From the NCBI GenBank assembly GCA_951804985.1, contig OX638134.1:82253679-82317678 (forward strand): a stretch of DNA of 64,000 nucleotides, read 5' to 3'. The notes below the pieces were generated by a model. That model was not told where the DNA came from. It was given only the letters and a program-made list of their open reading frames with translations, and did no database searches. A program made the translations under genes and the position numbers. Source of the DNA: Dryomyza anilis. Taxonomy: Eukaryota; Arthropoda; Insecta; Diptera; Dryomyzidae. Of the stretch, positions 11,191-22,260 are shown one piece after another. Every line of letters begins with the position of its first letter. Position 1 is the stretch's first letter.

Positions 11191-12050
11191 GAATGATAAG
11201 TATTTAAAATAATTTAAAAGTATTTAAAATACTTTCAAAGAATTTTATAGAATTTTAAAGAATTTTAAATAATTTTAAATAATTTTAAAGAAATTTAAAG
11301 AAATTTAAAGAATTTTAAAAAATTTTAAAGAATTTTAAAGAATTGTAAATAATTTAAAAGAATGTAAATATTTTAAAAAAATTAAAAGAATTTAAAAGAA
11401 TTTAAAAGAATTTAAAAGAATTTAAAAGAATTTAAAAGAATTTAAAAGAATTTAAAAGAATTTAAAAGAATTTAAAAGAATTTAAAAGAATTTAAAAGAA
11501 TTTAAAATATTTTAAAAAAATTTAAAAGAATTTAAAAGAATTTAAAAGAATTTAAAAGAATTTAAAATATTTTAAAAAAATTTAAAAGAATTTAAAAGAA
11601 TTTAAAAGAATTTAAAAGAATTTAAAAGAATTTAAAAGAATTTAAAAGAATTTAAAAGAATTTAAAAGAATTTAAAAGAATTTAAAAGAATTTAAAAGAA
11701 TTTAAAAGAATTTAAAAGAATTTAAAAGAATTTAAAAGAATTTAAAAGAATTTAAAAGAATTTAAAAGAATTTAAAAAAAATTTAAAAAAATTTAAAAGA
11801 ATTTAAAAGAATTTAAAAGAATTTAAAAGAATTTAAAAGAATTTAAAAGAATTTAAAAGAATTTAAAAGAATTTAAAAGAATTTAAAAAAATTTTAAAAA
11901 ATTTAAAAGAATTTAAAAGAATTTAAAAGAATTTAAAAGAATTTAAAAGAATTAAAAAGAATTTAAAAGAATTTAAAAGAATTTAAAAGAATTTAAAAGA
12001 ATTTAAAAGAATTTAAAAGATTTTAAAAGATTTTTAGTTAATTTTAGAGA
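11190..12050 (+). repeat. Decamer array TTTAAAAGAA, forward orientation
   Basis: From about 11386 to 12020 the decamer TTTAAAAGAA repeats almost without change, apart from rare TTTAAAATAT/TTTAAAAAAA variants and a one-base phase shift near 11780. Degenerate AATTTTAAAG units precede it from about 11190. The identical decamer forms a second array in reverse orientation at 20531-21300. A-tracts spaced at 10 bp are in phase with the DNA helix. Confidence 0.95.
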
Positions 12051-12269
12051 ATTTTTAAGAATCCCTAAATTTAAGAAATATAAAACGAATTTTATATTTC
12101 CTTACCAAAAATTCTAAATATTTTCTTTTTCTTTTTAGAATAAAAAATTAAAAAGAAAAATATTAAATATGCGAAACACTTTGTAAAGAGTGATTTAAAT
12201 GAATACGAATTCATTGATATTTTTTTTTGTTTTTTCACATAATAGTTCCATTGATTCCATTAACCTCCG

Positions 12270-13015
12270 CTTCTTTATTTGGGAATCAGTGGCCACTACG
12301 TTTGGACTGAAATACAAACGCATGGCCACAATAAACATCTTCAAGTGAAAAACTACAACAACTATAATAACCACAATTACAACAACAAATACAAATGAAA
12401 AAAATTACAACAAACAATAGTACAAATGCGTTTATGGGAACCGCACACATGAAAAGATTTTTTTTCGCATCACTTTATTTCACTCCCGTTGGGGGCCAAC
12501 GCATCAACGTTACCTCCATCCAAACTACTCCACCTTCTGCTGCCCGCAGCATCGTCGGTTTTAGTTTCGCCTCCAGTCCCATCGGCACCCACACCTATCC
12601 ACAGACTACGACCAAACGTCCTTTCGCAGCTTCATCTCCTGCGCCTGCCCCATTTCCCCGAGAATCGTCCTGCGAGAATGTCTTTCTTTTCCATTCAACA
12701 GCGCCAACATGACGTCTGTGTATGTGTGGTATATTGTTTTTGTTTTGTAAATTGAGCTGCTTCGCTAAACGATATTTTGTAACAGAACAATGCAGCAGTG
12801 TGGCAACACTATCCTCGTCCTTGCTCGCAGCATCCTGCGGCCTAAACTGTGTTTTATATGCGTTTGTGTATTGTGCAGTGTATGTATGTATGTGTGTGCG
12901 TTTGTGAATATGTGTTAAACGGCCGAAATTCGATCTGCAACGTAAATGGATTATGAAGATATTTGCAATTTTTTTTATTGTTCCCAACTTTAGCCCAGTT
13001 CTGAGTAGTATCCTT
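12270..13015. other. Single-copy island, mixed composition
   Basis: The most G+C-rich stretch of this part of the window, without internal repeats. Overlapping frames on both strands (12395-12755 plus, 12595-12987 minus) are all of similar modest length with no recognisable domain, so none is called as a gene. Candidate conserved non-coding or regulatory block by composition only. Confidence 0.35.
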
Positions 13016-13019
13016 GAAT

Positions 13020-13041
13020 AGTAATAGTAGTAGTAGTAGTA
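13020..13041 (+). repeat. (TAG)n microsatellite
   Basis: AGTAATAGTAGTAGTAGTAG run; a simple trinucleotide repeat. Confidence 0.85.
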
Positions 13042-13570
13042 GGTCGTCTCGTTACTTATTCGTGTCTGAAGCGTATGACAGCGGGGTGATGATGGTCAAC
13101 GCATGACATAATTCATAAATGAACATTTTTGCAAACGATTGCTTCATAGAAAAAATTTAAAGAATTATACAGAATTTTATAGCATTAGAAAGTATTATGA
13201 ATAATTACAATATTTTCATGAGTTATAAATAATTCATATTAAAGAATTTTGTAGAATTTAAAAGAATTGTAAAGATTTTTAAAGAATTATACAGATTTAA
13301 AAAAAATATAAATAATTCAATAAATGATAAGAAAATACTGTAAAAACTATTGAAAAAATTAACAAATTTTTAAATAAAATGTGTAATAAAATTTTTAGTC
13401 CATACTACAACGGAAAGAATTGTGTGCGACAGAACTATTTCAGTAAATTATTTTCTGAAAAAGAATTATCTGAGGAATCTCTGACAAAAATTGTCTCAGG
13501 AAATAAATTATCGAAGAAGAATTATCTGGCGAAGAATCTTCAAAATAATAATCTTCAAAAGTATTGTCTA

Positions 13571-14261
13571 CACAGAAAGAAATAACCAACGTAAATATAG
13601 CAACCGATATTAATTGCATTCATTAATCAATCCAGCAATGAAATTCTCTAATTTAATGAATTCATTTGCTATTCTTCGTTAAATCAGCAATTCCGTTTGC
13701 TAATATGAATACGTCAATGCAGAAAATTAATTAGTCGACGCAGTTTCAGCAATTATATTTGCTAAAACTGCGACTTAATTATATGACGTACAAATATTCA
13801 TATTAGCGAACACAATTGCTTATATAACGAAGAATAGCAAATATTTTCATTAAATTATTGAATTTCTTTGCTGGATTGATTTATGAATGTAATTAATATC
13901 GGTAGTAGTAGCCGCGGTAGCTCAGTAGATAGTGCGTTGGACTGCGAGCCGAACGGTCGCCGGTTGAAGCCTGGACTGGGGCTAACAACATCTTCTCATA
14001 GAAACATTTTTCTATACCATGCTACCTCACGGCAGTAAATGGCAAACCTATGAAAGTAAAACCTTGCCTATGAAAAGCTCTCACTCACCGTTCGGATTCG
14101 GCAATAAACTGTAGGTCCCACCACTTTAAGTACAACTATAACACGCACCGCTCAAAATGGTGAGAGAGCTCGGCCTAAGTTCCCATAGGACTGTAGTGCC
14201 AAACTATTATTATTATTAATTAATATCGGTTGCTATATTTACGTCGATTATTTTTTCTGTG
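13571..14261. mobile_element. Palindromic TA-flanked MITE split by a SINE
   Basis: The left terminus CACAGAAAGAAATAACCAAC and the right terminus (reverse-complemented CACAGAAAAAATAATCGAC) continue as matching GTAAATATAGCAACCGAT. The two halves pair along their whole length around a centre near 13757. A TA dinucleotide flanks both ends (13569-13570 and 14262-14263), consistent with Tc1/mariner-type target choice. Without the SINE and its duplication the element is about 365 bp. No coding capacity. Confidence 0.8.
13905..14217 (+). mobile_element. tRNA-derived SINE, copy 3, nested in MITE
   Basis: Plus-strand full-length copy, 313 bp, starting at the CCGCGGTAGCTCAG head and ending in an ATT-repeat tail. 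A 13-bp target duplication AATTAATATCGGT is present at 13892-13904 and 14218-14230. The host sequence is the right arm of the palindromic MITE, so the SINE is the younger insertion. The head has diverged (CTCAGTAGATAGTGCG, GGTTGAAGCCT B box). Confidence 0.95.
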
Positions 14262-14336
14262 TACGAAAATTTGCCCGTTTTTCTGTTATGGCTTGTCTCT
14301 AGTAATATTTATTTTGAGAAAGAAATGTCATAGAAA

Positions 14337-14651
14337 AGGTGCCCGGGAAAGAATTATCTCGAGAAGAATTAGCTCTGGAAGATTTGTTCATATAAAATTT
14401 GTTCGGTAATGAGTATTTATCTCGAGATAGAATAGTCCGAAATGAGTAGGACTCAAAAGTATTCTGCTATGAAAATTGAATAACACATATTTCCAACAGA
14501 ATATTTTGTTCACGATAGAGCTGAATTCTTCTGCGTCCTACTCTTCCTCGGACAATTCTTTCTCGAGATAAATACTCATTCCTGGACAAATTTTATATGA
14601 ACAAATCTTCGACAGCTAATTCTTCTCAAGACAATTCTTTCCCAGGCACTT
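14337..14651. repeat. Inverted repeat, arms about 127 nt, spacer about 60 nt
   Basis: Left arm 14337-14463 and right arm 14525-14651 are reverse complements at roughly 85-90 percent by eye. Matching landmarks are CGGGAAAGAATTATCTCGAG / TGGGAAAGAATTGTCTTGAG and GATTTGTTCATATAAAATTT in both. The arms are made of the same degenerate short units as the surrounding array. Confidence 0.75.
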
Positions 14652-15452
14652 CTACTGTCGGACAGAATTGTCTGAGGGAATAATTGTCATGGCAAATAAT
14701 TTTCTTAAGAATAATTAGTCGAGGGAGGAGTCCGAGATGTATTCTTTCGGGAAAGAATTGTCTCATCTCAAATAACAAATTCTTCAGGAAATTATTGTCT
14801 CAAAAACTTCTCCGTAGAAGCAATATTTCGTGGAAGATTTATCTTTAGGAATAATTGTATCAGAAAATAATTGACTCTAGAAATAATTTTGAATTATAGT
14901 CTCTAATTTCTAGAATATTGGTCTCGATATAAACTATTCTGGGAATTGAAAGAATTTTTTGGGAACAAGACTTCGAGGTCGAATTGCCACGGATAATAAT
15001 TGTCTCTAGAACTAATTTTACTTGGGAAGTATTGTTTGCGGGAAGAATTCTCTCAAAATTGTATTGCTCGGGAAGGAGTGTACGGGGAAATCTGTTATAA
15101 TATTTTTTTCGATAAAGAATTGGCCTCGAAGCAGTGATGCCAACTGGAGGGGAATACCCCAATTTGTGGGGAATTTTAGTCTTAGTGGGTAATCGGGGAA
15201 TGGTCCACTTTTGGCGGGGAATTTCAAATTTGGATTTGTTCTACATTTTTAAGGATTGGAATATAGGGTCATATTCCAACTTTTGATCGAATTTCATATG
15301 AAAATTTTAAAACAAACGTTTTTACTTTTAGATTCGATATCTTAGTACAATAAATAATTTTTGAAATGAATTTAAACAGAATGCTTTGACTTCAACCTTT
15401 TTAATTTGTTTGGAAAACAATAAATTCAAAATCGTTTGATTAGAATTTTGCA

Positions 15453-15602
15453 GGACTGGTGCTAACAACATCTTTACATAGAAACATTTTTCTATACCGC
15501 ATTACATCTCGGCAGTAAATGGCAAACATATGAGAGTAAAACATTTCCTATGAAAAGTTCTCACCCGCCGTTCGGATTCGGCAATAAACTATAGGTCCCA
15601 CA
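15453..15602 (+). mobile_element. SINE fragment, copy 4
   Basis: Begins inside the family body at GGACTGGTGCTAACAACATC and stops after CTATAGGTCCCA. The tRNA head up to the B box and the 3' third are missing. Orientation is opposite to the full SINE 0.4 kb downstream. Confidence 0.85.
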
Positions 15603-15792
15603 TGGGTTTATACAGGTATTTAAATGGTTAAATTTAATTTTCGAAATAGTTTACTCCTATTCAAAATATTTTTATTTGCATAAATTGCCCATTTTCAGTA
15701 CTTATATTTTCAGTTTAATATAATTAATTTGTTTAATATGATCCATTTTTTCAGTCACATTATAGTCAATATTTCTCATATATTTAAAACTT

Positions 15793-16512
15793 CATATTAA
15801 CTGAGTATTAATTGCCTATCTAAAAGTTTAAATAAATTCGGACATTTTGATTTGGAACTATAGACTTTTGATATATTTATTTAAGCTAAGTTTAAAATTT
15901 CACTGAAAAACTGGACCTTAATTATAAATATAGCACCAATTGGTAATAACAAATAATTTTTCCTAATTTATAAGGGCTGATAAATAATATAATAATAGTT
16001 TGTCGCTACAGTCCTGTATAGAACTTCGGCCGAGCTCTCTCACCATTTTGAGCTGTGCGTGTTATATTTGTACTCAAAGTGGTGGGACCTACAGTTTATT
16101 GCCAAATCCGAACGGCGGGGGAGAGCTTTTTCATAGGCAATGGTTTTGCTCTCGTAGGTTTGCCATTTACTGACGAGAGGTAGCGCGGTATAGAAAAATG
16201 TTTCTATGAAAAGATGTTGTTAGCCCCAGTCCAGGCTTGAACCGGGGACCTTTCGGCTCGCAGTCCAATGCACTAACCACTGAGCTACCGCGGTTACCAT
16301 ATCATATTAACTGAGTATTCATATTAACTGAGTATTAATTGCCTATCTAAAAGTTTAAAGAAATTCGGACATTTTGATTTGGAACTATAGACTTTTGATA
16401 TATTTATTTAAGCTAAGTTTAAAATTTCACTGAAAAACTGGACCTTAATTAATAAATATAGCACCACTTGGTAATAACAAATAATTTTTCTCAATTTATA
16501 ATGGCTGATAAA
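15793..16512. repeat. Direct duplication of a 192-bp segment around a SINE
   Basis: Units 15793-15984 and 16320-16512 both begin CATATTAACTGAGTATTAAT and end near GGCTGATAAAT, with a handful of differences. The minus-strand SINE lies between them. A 17-bp partial third start (CATATTAACTGAGTATT) lies at 16303-16319. Confidence 0.9.
15989..16296 (-). mobile_element. tRNA-derived SINE, copy 5
   Basis: Full-length minus-strand copy from the ATAATAATAG tail to the CCGCGGTTAC head, with intact A and B boxes. It lies between duplicated segments of the hAT element. No short target duplication is evident, perhaps because the duplication event removed or obscured it. Confidence 0.9.
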
Positions 16513-17007
16513 TGTCATTCAAAAATGGAGAAATTAAGAAATAAAAAAAATCATATTATATGATAACATATTGCGTAATATTTGTTCTATTTATTAAAAA
16601 TATAGTAAAAACACTATTTATTCTCAGTGTACTTAATTTACATTTGTGCGGGGAATTTTATAGTCAATCGAAGAATTTCGGTAAGAATATCGGGGAAAAT
16701 GAATATGAGTTGGCATCAGCCTCGAGGTAAAATGTCTCCGGGGAAGTAATGTTTCGGGAACGAACTGTCTCTGTGATTACTTGTCTCAAGAAACATTGTC
16801 ACGAGAAATAATATTCAGGAAAATTATAGTCCCTGGGAATATTTGTTTCGACAAAGAAGTATTCGAGAAGTCAGAATACTCTCGGGTTAAATTATGAAGG
16901 TAAAAGTATTCAGAAAGCAGTTACATCCAATACAAAAATGAATGGCATATTCGAGATCCTTGAGTCCTAATTAATAAGTCAAAGAAGATTTATCACAAAA
17001 TTAGAAA

Positions 17008-17802
17008 AAACGAGTTGGGAAAGTTCGGGGGGGCGTATTTTTATAGTCGGTCGGGCCCGATTATGGAATACCCTACACCTTTGGTGGGGATATTAATGTG
17101 GGATATTTTATGGCATACCTTAATTTTAAAGTTTTTAATTATGCTGAACCTCCCCACCCTCAGAATAATATACATATATCAGAAATTTACGTCTTATATC
17201 CCCATAAATTAAAAAAATTATATAAAAATATAAAAAATTAAAAAAAAAATTGAAAAATATAATTGGGCGGACCACGCCTATATTTAAAATTTTGAAAGGC
17301 TAATATTTCATTGTTTTGATTTTAATAATTTACGGCTCAAATTTCCACTATGAAAACGCGGGAAATAATGAAAAAAAAAGTGGGCGGATCACGCCCATTT
17401 TTTTATCACATATTTATAGGTGAATTCTAACAATACCTTTTAAATTTTATAACTATACCTTGAATACTTTTCGAGTTATTAGTTCCGAAAGAGTTATATA
17501 AAAGTGACTTGTATGGGAGGTGAGCGTGTCCGTTGACCGATTTTTCTCATTTTCAAACTCAGTTCCTACTTTTGGCTAAAATATATTGAGACGAAATTTC
17601 ATGGCATTCTGATCAGTATTTCTCAAGTTATTCTGTATTCGGACAGCAAGACGGACAGACAGACGGACATGGCTAAACGGACTCGGGTAGTGATGCTGAT
17701 CAAGAATATATATACTTTTCCATACCGGACACGCCTCCTAAGGGGCGTTACAATATATACACAAAGTTAATATACCCTGTACCTCATAAGTATAGGGTAT
17801 AA
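17008..17802 (+). mobile_element. Family B relative, copy 2
   Basis: Starts GAGTTGGGAAAGTTCGGGGG, has AGTCGGTCGGGCCCGATTAT followed by ATACCCTACACC (17043-17076), then GTATGGGAGGTGAGCGTG. It ends with a GACAGACAGACGGACA run, GATCAAGAATATATATAC, CCATACCGGACACGCCTCCT and TAAGTATAGGGTATAATA. Ends match family B copy 1; the middle is largely different, so it is a separate subfamily. Confidence 0.65.
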
Positions 17803-18140
17803 TAATCAAAAGGATTCGGGTTAAATACTCGAGCTAATGATTTTATAATAATACAGTATTATTAAATACTTAAATTACTTTAAAGTATAGTAAATTCTAA
17901 AATATTTATTTTAGAAATTTTAATAATTTTTTAATGCATTAAATAATAAAAATTATATATTTAATGAGGTATTTTACGAATGCATGTTTTAAAAACGGAA
18001 TTAAATAACTAAAATCAATTAAAATTTAAAAATTAATGTTTAAGAAAATAAATAATATACTAAAAATGTATCATAAATAGTTATAAAATATTTACATAAT
18101 AAAAATATCAAAGTATTCAGAAAATATAACAAAAATTAAC
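17803..18140. other. A+T-rich low-complexity stretch
   Basis: Nothing recognised beyond A/T-rich words such as TAAAATATTTATTTTAGAAA. Confidence 0.4.
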
Positions 18141-18149
18141 TCCCCCTTC

Positions 18150-19760
18150 AAGCAACATGTTTCATACCATCCCAAGTCCATTTCTACTAGATTCTTATTG
18201 ATTATTTCGTATATTAAAGTCTCTTCGATTGGTTTTCATTTTATTTCTGTTGTTATTATGTTTTTCTTTAGCACAGTTTAATGCTGCTGTTGTTATGTAG
18301 CTCCTTCTGAGTCCTGTAAATGTCCATTATCGCGTTGTCTCTACTACACTGACTCTGATTCTGACTCTACTGCCCCAGCGTACATTTGCGTCTTTTCGTC
18401 ACCGTCATCACTCATCACTGACATTGTCGTCGCTGGTTCTTAAACGTCCCCTCAATAGCACGTTGGCTATTTGTATCTTCTTTAATGTTTATAAGTTTAT
18501 GACTTAAGGACTCGCAGCTATTTGCAGTATATACTTTTTATATATTATTTTTCTTTTTTTCTTCAAATTCCTAACGTTTGTAGCGTGGTTGCTGTGATGG
18601 ATTTGCAGTTGAAATGATTTTGTTCGCCATCACCCCCCCCCCCCCCCCCTAAAGTATGATATTTTGGCAGTTTCATTTACACGTAATTTACTCACATTCA
18701 CCGACTACATTAACGCGAGATAATTTCACATTCCTCTTGCCAGAAGAAGATGAAAAATATATATTTTTGAACTCTGATATGTATCACTCAATGAAATGCT
18801 GCATTATGACAATCACTCAATTTATGTTTTGAAATTGGTTTTTGTCGAATTCAATTTCAAATTGATGCTCAGAAAACTAAACATTCTATTGATTCTTCTT
18901 ATGTCCGGAAATTCCAATCATTCCGCAACTTATTTGATTAACTTTGATCTGTGTGCGGTGGACGAAAATTAAATTTCCAAAAAGTTTTTGTCCATTTCGA
19001 AATTGAAGTACCTACCCATCTATGTATGTAAGTAATGCTGTATTTTGGTATTATTTTAGAAATCCACTTTGTCAATTAAATTAAGCAGAAACCCTGCAAA
19101 TTTTGCCGTTCAATTCATAAACTGTCATAGAGCAGAATTATGTGCCGTGAGCATTCTCACTGACCGAACGACCGACCGAAGGACATACCCATCGACCGAC
19201 CGAACGACCACAACTGCACATTTCTGCAATTCTAATTCGAATACGAGACACAACCAGTTCAGTCTCTAAAAGTGCACACAAAAGCGAAACGTATTACAGC
19301 CACCCTCGTGCCTTGTAGCCCGTACCCTGGTCCCTGCGCCGCGTTACCGTCCTGTCCGGTGCTACCCTTCATTCAGCAGGACCTCAAACAAGTGCTGGAC
19401 CAGCGCCGCATACATAGTACCTTCAAATTGCTGACTGCAACACTTTTTCGTTTGCATTCGTTATCTGTTGGTATGTCTATCTGTCTGTCTTTCATCTATC
19501 TGTCTGTACTGTCCGTGTGTCCGTCTGGCTTCGTCCTTTCGTTCATTATGCGCGCACCGGCCACTGCTACCGCTTCCTTGTCGTCCTGATACAATAATTG
19601 ATTTATCTGCCATCGAGACGACACGACTGGGGTCTGGCGTGCGTCGCCCCAATATCATTGCAGTTGCAATTGTTGCTGCCGATGCTGCTCCTGCTTGTTG
19701 CTGTTGCAGCACTTTAACTCAACCCGTTTACCGCAATAACATCGTCAATTAAATTGACCG
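18150..19760. other. Single-copy island with short microsatellites
   Basis: Mixed composition, unique-looking. It contains a 17-base C run (18633-18649), a GACC-rich run (19162-19208) and a GTCTATCTGTCT run (19473-19510). Frames at 19069-19752 overlap on both strands and none looks like a protein. The block resembles fly intergenic or intronic sequence and is a candidate for conserved non-coding elements. Confidence 0.4.
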
Positions 19761-19879
19761 AAACGAGTATCCGCTTTTGAGGCGAAACAAAAGGTGGTCT
19801 GCATCAAGTTGTCAAATGAATTAAAGCGCCAACTATTGCCGGAATTTGCACAGCACAGTTGAATAATAAAGTAAGAAAT

Positions 19880-20525
19880 TACAAAATAAAAATGTTCTCT
19901 ATTGTGAATTCCGATCAGACAATGGAGTTTTATTCTAATAAGTTTCAAATCTGATGGTAAATCTGATGAAAAACAAATATTTCTCAATTTAATTCGAGAA
20001 TATTTTAGTCTGCTTTTCCAATAGGTCCTAATTTTACTTTCTATAGGTCCCATACTAATCAGAAATGTAATAAGAATTAAATCTTAGAGAAACTAATTCG
20101 AAAATACTATAGTCTGCTGTTTGAATAGGTTGATGTCCTAATAGGTATCAATATAGGTTCTAATAGGTTCCAAACATAGCGTGAATGTTATTAGAATAAC
20201 AACAAAAATTTATTTGAAAATAATATTGACTAACAGATTATTTAATATATTATAAAAGCATATAAATAATCTTATTAGAATTAAGTCTAACTGAAAAATG
20301 TTCGAATATTCCGAAGACTGCCCTTCAAATATGTCTTAATAGGTCTTATATTAATGGAATCAAAAGATTCCGAAACTTATTCGAAAACAATATATGCTAC
20401 TGGTCTAACAGGTGCCAAAAATATATTCTAATAGATTCCACATTTAACGTTACTCTTATAAGAACCTGGTCTTATTAGAAAAAACTAAAGTTTGCTGGCA
20501 TATACGCTATAACATATCTGTTTGT
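19880..20525. repeat. Degenerate TAATAGGTTCCA-type repeat
   Basis: Variants of CTAATAGGTCCTAAT / CTAATAGGTTCCAAA recur irregularly, for example near 20022, 20040, 20136, 20157 and 20335. Highly diverged, probably an old tandem array. Confidence 0.45.
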
Positions 20526-20530
20526 CTAAA

Positions 20531-21300
20531 AAATCTATTAAATTCTTTTAAATTCTTTTAAATTCTCTTACATTCTTTTAAATTCTTTTAAATTCTTTTA
20601 AATTCTTTTAAATTCTTTTAAATTCTTTTAAATTCTTTTAAATTCTTTTAAATTCTTTTAAATTCTTTTAAATTCTTTTAAATTCTTTTAAATTCTTCTA
20701 AATTCTTTTAAATTCTTTTAAATTCTTTTAAATTCTTTTAAATTCTTTTAAATTCTTTTAAATTCTTTTAAATTCTTTTAAATTCTTTTAAATTCTTTTA
20801 AATTCTTTTAAATTCTTTTAAATTCTTTTAAATTCTTTTAAATTCTTTTAAATTCTTTTAAATTCTTTTAAATTCTTTTAAATTCTTTTAAATTCTTTTA
20901 AATTCTTTTAAATTCTTTTAAATTCTTTTAAATTCTTTTAAATTCTTTTAAATTCTTTTAAATTCTTTAAAATTCTTTTAAATTCTTTTAAATTCTTTTA
21001 AATTCTTTTAGTCTTTTACATTCTTTTAAATTCTTTTAAATTCTTTTAAATTCTTTTAAATTCTTTTAAATTCTTTTAAATTCTTTTAAATTCTTTTAAA
21101 TTCTTTTAAATTCTTTTAAATTCTTTTAAATTCTTTTAAATTCTTTTAAATTCTTTTAAATTCTTTTAAATTCTTTTAAATTCTTTTAAATTCTTTTAAA
21201 TTCTTTTAAATTCTTTTAAATTCTTTTAAATTCTTTTAAATTCTTTTAAATTCTTTTAAATTCTTTAAATTCTTTTAAATTCTTTTAAATTCTTTTAAGT
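20531..21300 (-). repeat. Decamer array TTTAAAAGAA, reverse orientation
   Basis: About 75 units of AATTCTTTTA, the reverse complement of the 11.2-12.0 kb decamer, with very few variants (TCTAAATTC near 20695, one AGTCTTTTAC interruption near 21010). Together with the first array it makes a pair of opposed arms of about 0.6-0.75 kb with some 8.5 kb between them. Confidence 0.95.
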
Positions 21301-21419
21301 TCTTTTTTTTTTTTATTTTTTTTATTTATTTTTTATTCTTTAGAACTCATATTTTTTAAAAAGGAAAATATTGAAAAATTCTTCGTACGAAACACTTTCG
21401 CCAATTCTCATCAATTTAG

Positions 21420-21780
21420 CGCATGTTACACATGTGTGTGAGTTTTTCTGTTTATATTTTGTAAATATATATTATAGATAGATATATGAGTGAATAGCAG
21501 ATAATGGCATCAGCAGCATCCTTAATGGATTTCTATATTTTCGATTTACGTTTTGATTGCTCTGTGGGATTAGATTTCGTTTTCACTTATTTAGGTTTTT
21601 CCTTGGCTCATTTTCCACCACACTGTGCGAGGTGGAGGAATGAGGAAACCTTGGCACTCGCACGGCGTGTTGGGAAGTTAAAAGGTGCTATTGGTACTGA
21701 TGCGCATCATGAAGGGCGCTTCTTGTACCGCAAGCAATTTGCTGTCTCGTATTAAGTTACACCGCAAAATGTAGCACCTT
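21420..21780. other. Small single-copy island
   Basis: Mixed composition. The forward frame 21504-21755 has no recognisable domain and ends in unique sequence. Not called as a gene. Confidence 0.35.
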
Positions 21781-21839
21781 TTCTTTTTTTAGTTGCACAA
21801 CATGCTGCGTTCTTTATAGAGGTTAAGTAATATAGGAAT

Positions 21840-22260
21840 AGATATGTTATATTTTTACAATTTTGTAATATTCAAGTTTTCCTAATATCTGATGATAATT
21901 AAATATTTTCTTATCAATAAAAATTAAAGAAACATGTTTGCTGTTAATAAGAAACTATTTTCTGTTTACAAAATAAAATGTTTTATGATGATAATAAATC
22001 TTATGGCAGAATTTGAATATTTCTGAATATAAGAAAATATTTCTTGGTAATAAGGAATTGTTTTTCTATTGTAAAATATAAATGTTGCTAATTAGAAACG
22101 ATTTTCCTTTAACTAAGGAATATTTTATATGCTAACAAGAAACTTTCTTAAGTAAGTTGCAATATTTCGTATAATAATAAATTATCTCTTGATAGTAATA
22201 ATATATTTTTAAATAATAGAAACATATTTCTTCTTAATAAGAAACTTTCCGAGAACTATT
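21840..22260. repeat. Degenerate TAATAAGAAACTATTTTCT repeat
   Basis: Related words recur, for example near 21945, 22025, 22050, 22130 and 22230, with variable spacing. An old decayed tandem repeat is the simplest reading. Confidence 0.4.

Larger units (their letters stand above)
15132..16719. mobile_element. hAT-type element with nested SINE and internal duplication
   Basis: Left end CAGTGATGCCAACTGGAGGG; the right end reads CTGATGCCAACTC in reverse complement, matching after a 2-base loss. Both termini are followed by G-rich GGGGAA blocks. Flanks CCTCGAAG (15124-15131) and CCTCGAGG (16720-16727) are an 8-bp target duplication with one change, as expected for hAT elements. Inside are a truncated SINE, a full SINE and two copies of a 192-bp segment. 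No transposase frame remains. Confidence 0.75.
13371..16985. repeat. Degenerate GAATTATCTC-type tandem array hosting two transposons
   Basis: Diverged copies of a short unit resembling GAAAGAATTGTCTCGAGAA cover 13390-13568, 14330-15130 and 16725-16980 in both orientations. The array is interrupted by the palindromic MITE at 13571-14261 and by the hAT element at 15132-16719, so it predates both. Confidence 0.6.

Noticed and set aside
11386..12020. CRISPR-like regular repeats
   Set aside because: The repeats are contiguous with no unique spacers, in a eukaryotic context.
13908..13990. Possible functional tRNA genes (GCGGTAGCTCAGTGGTTAG heads at ten sites)
   Set aside because: Each head is joined to the same body and tail, several have target duplications, and the anticodon stem pairs poorly (TTGGA opposite CCGAA). 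They are SINE heads.
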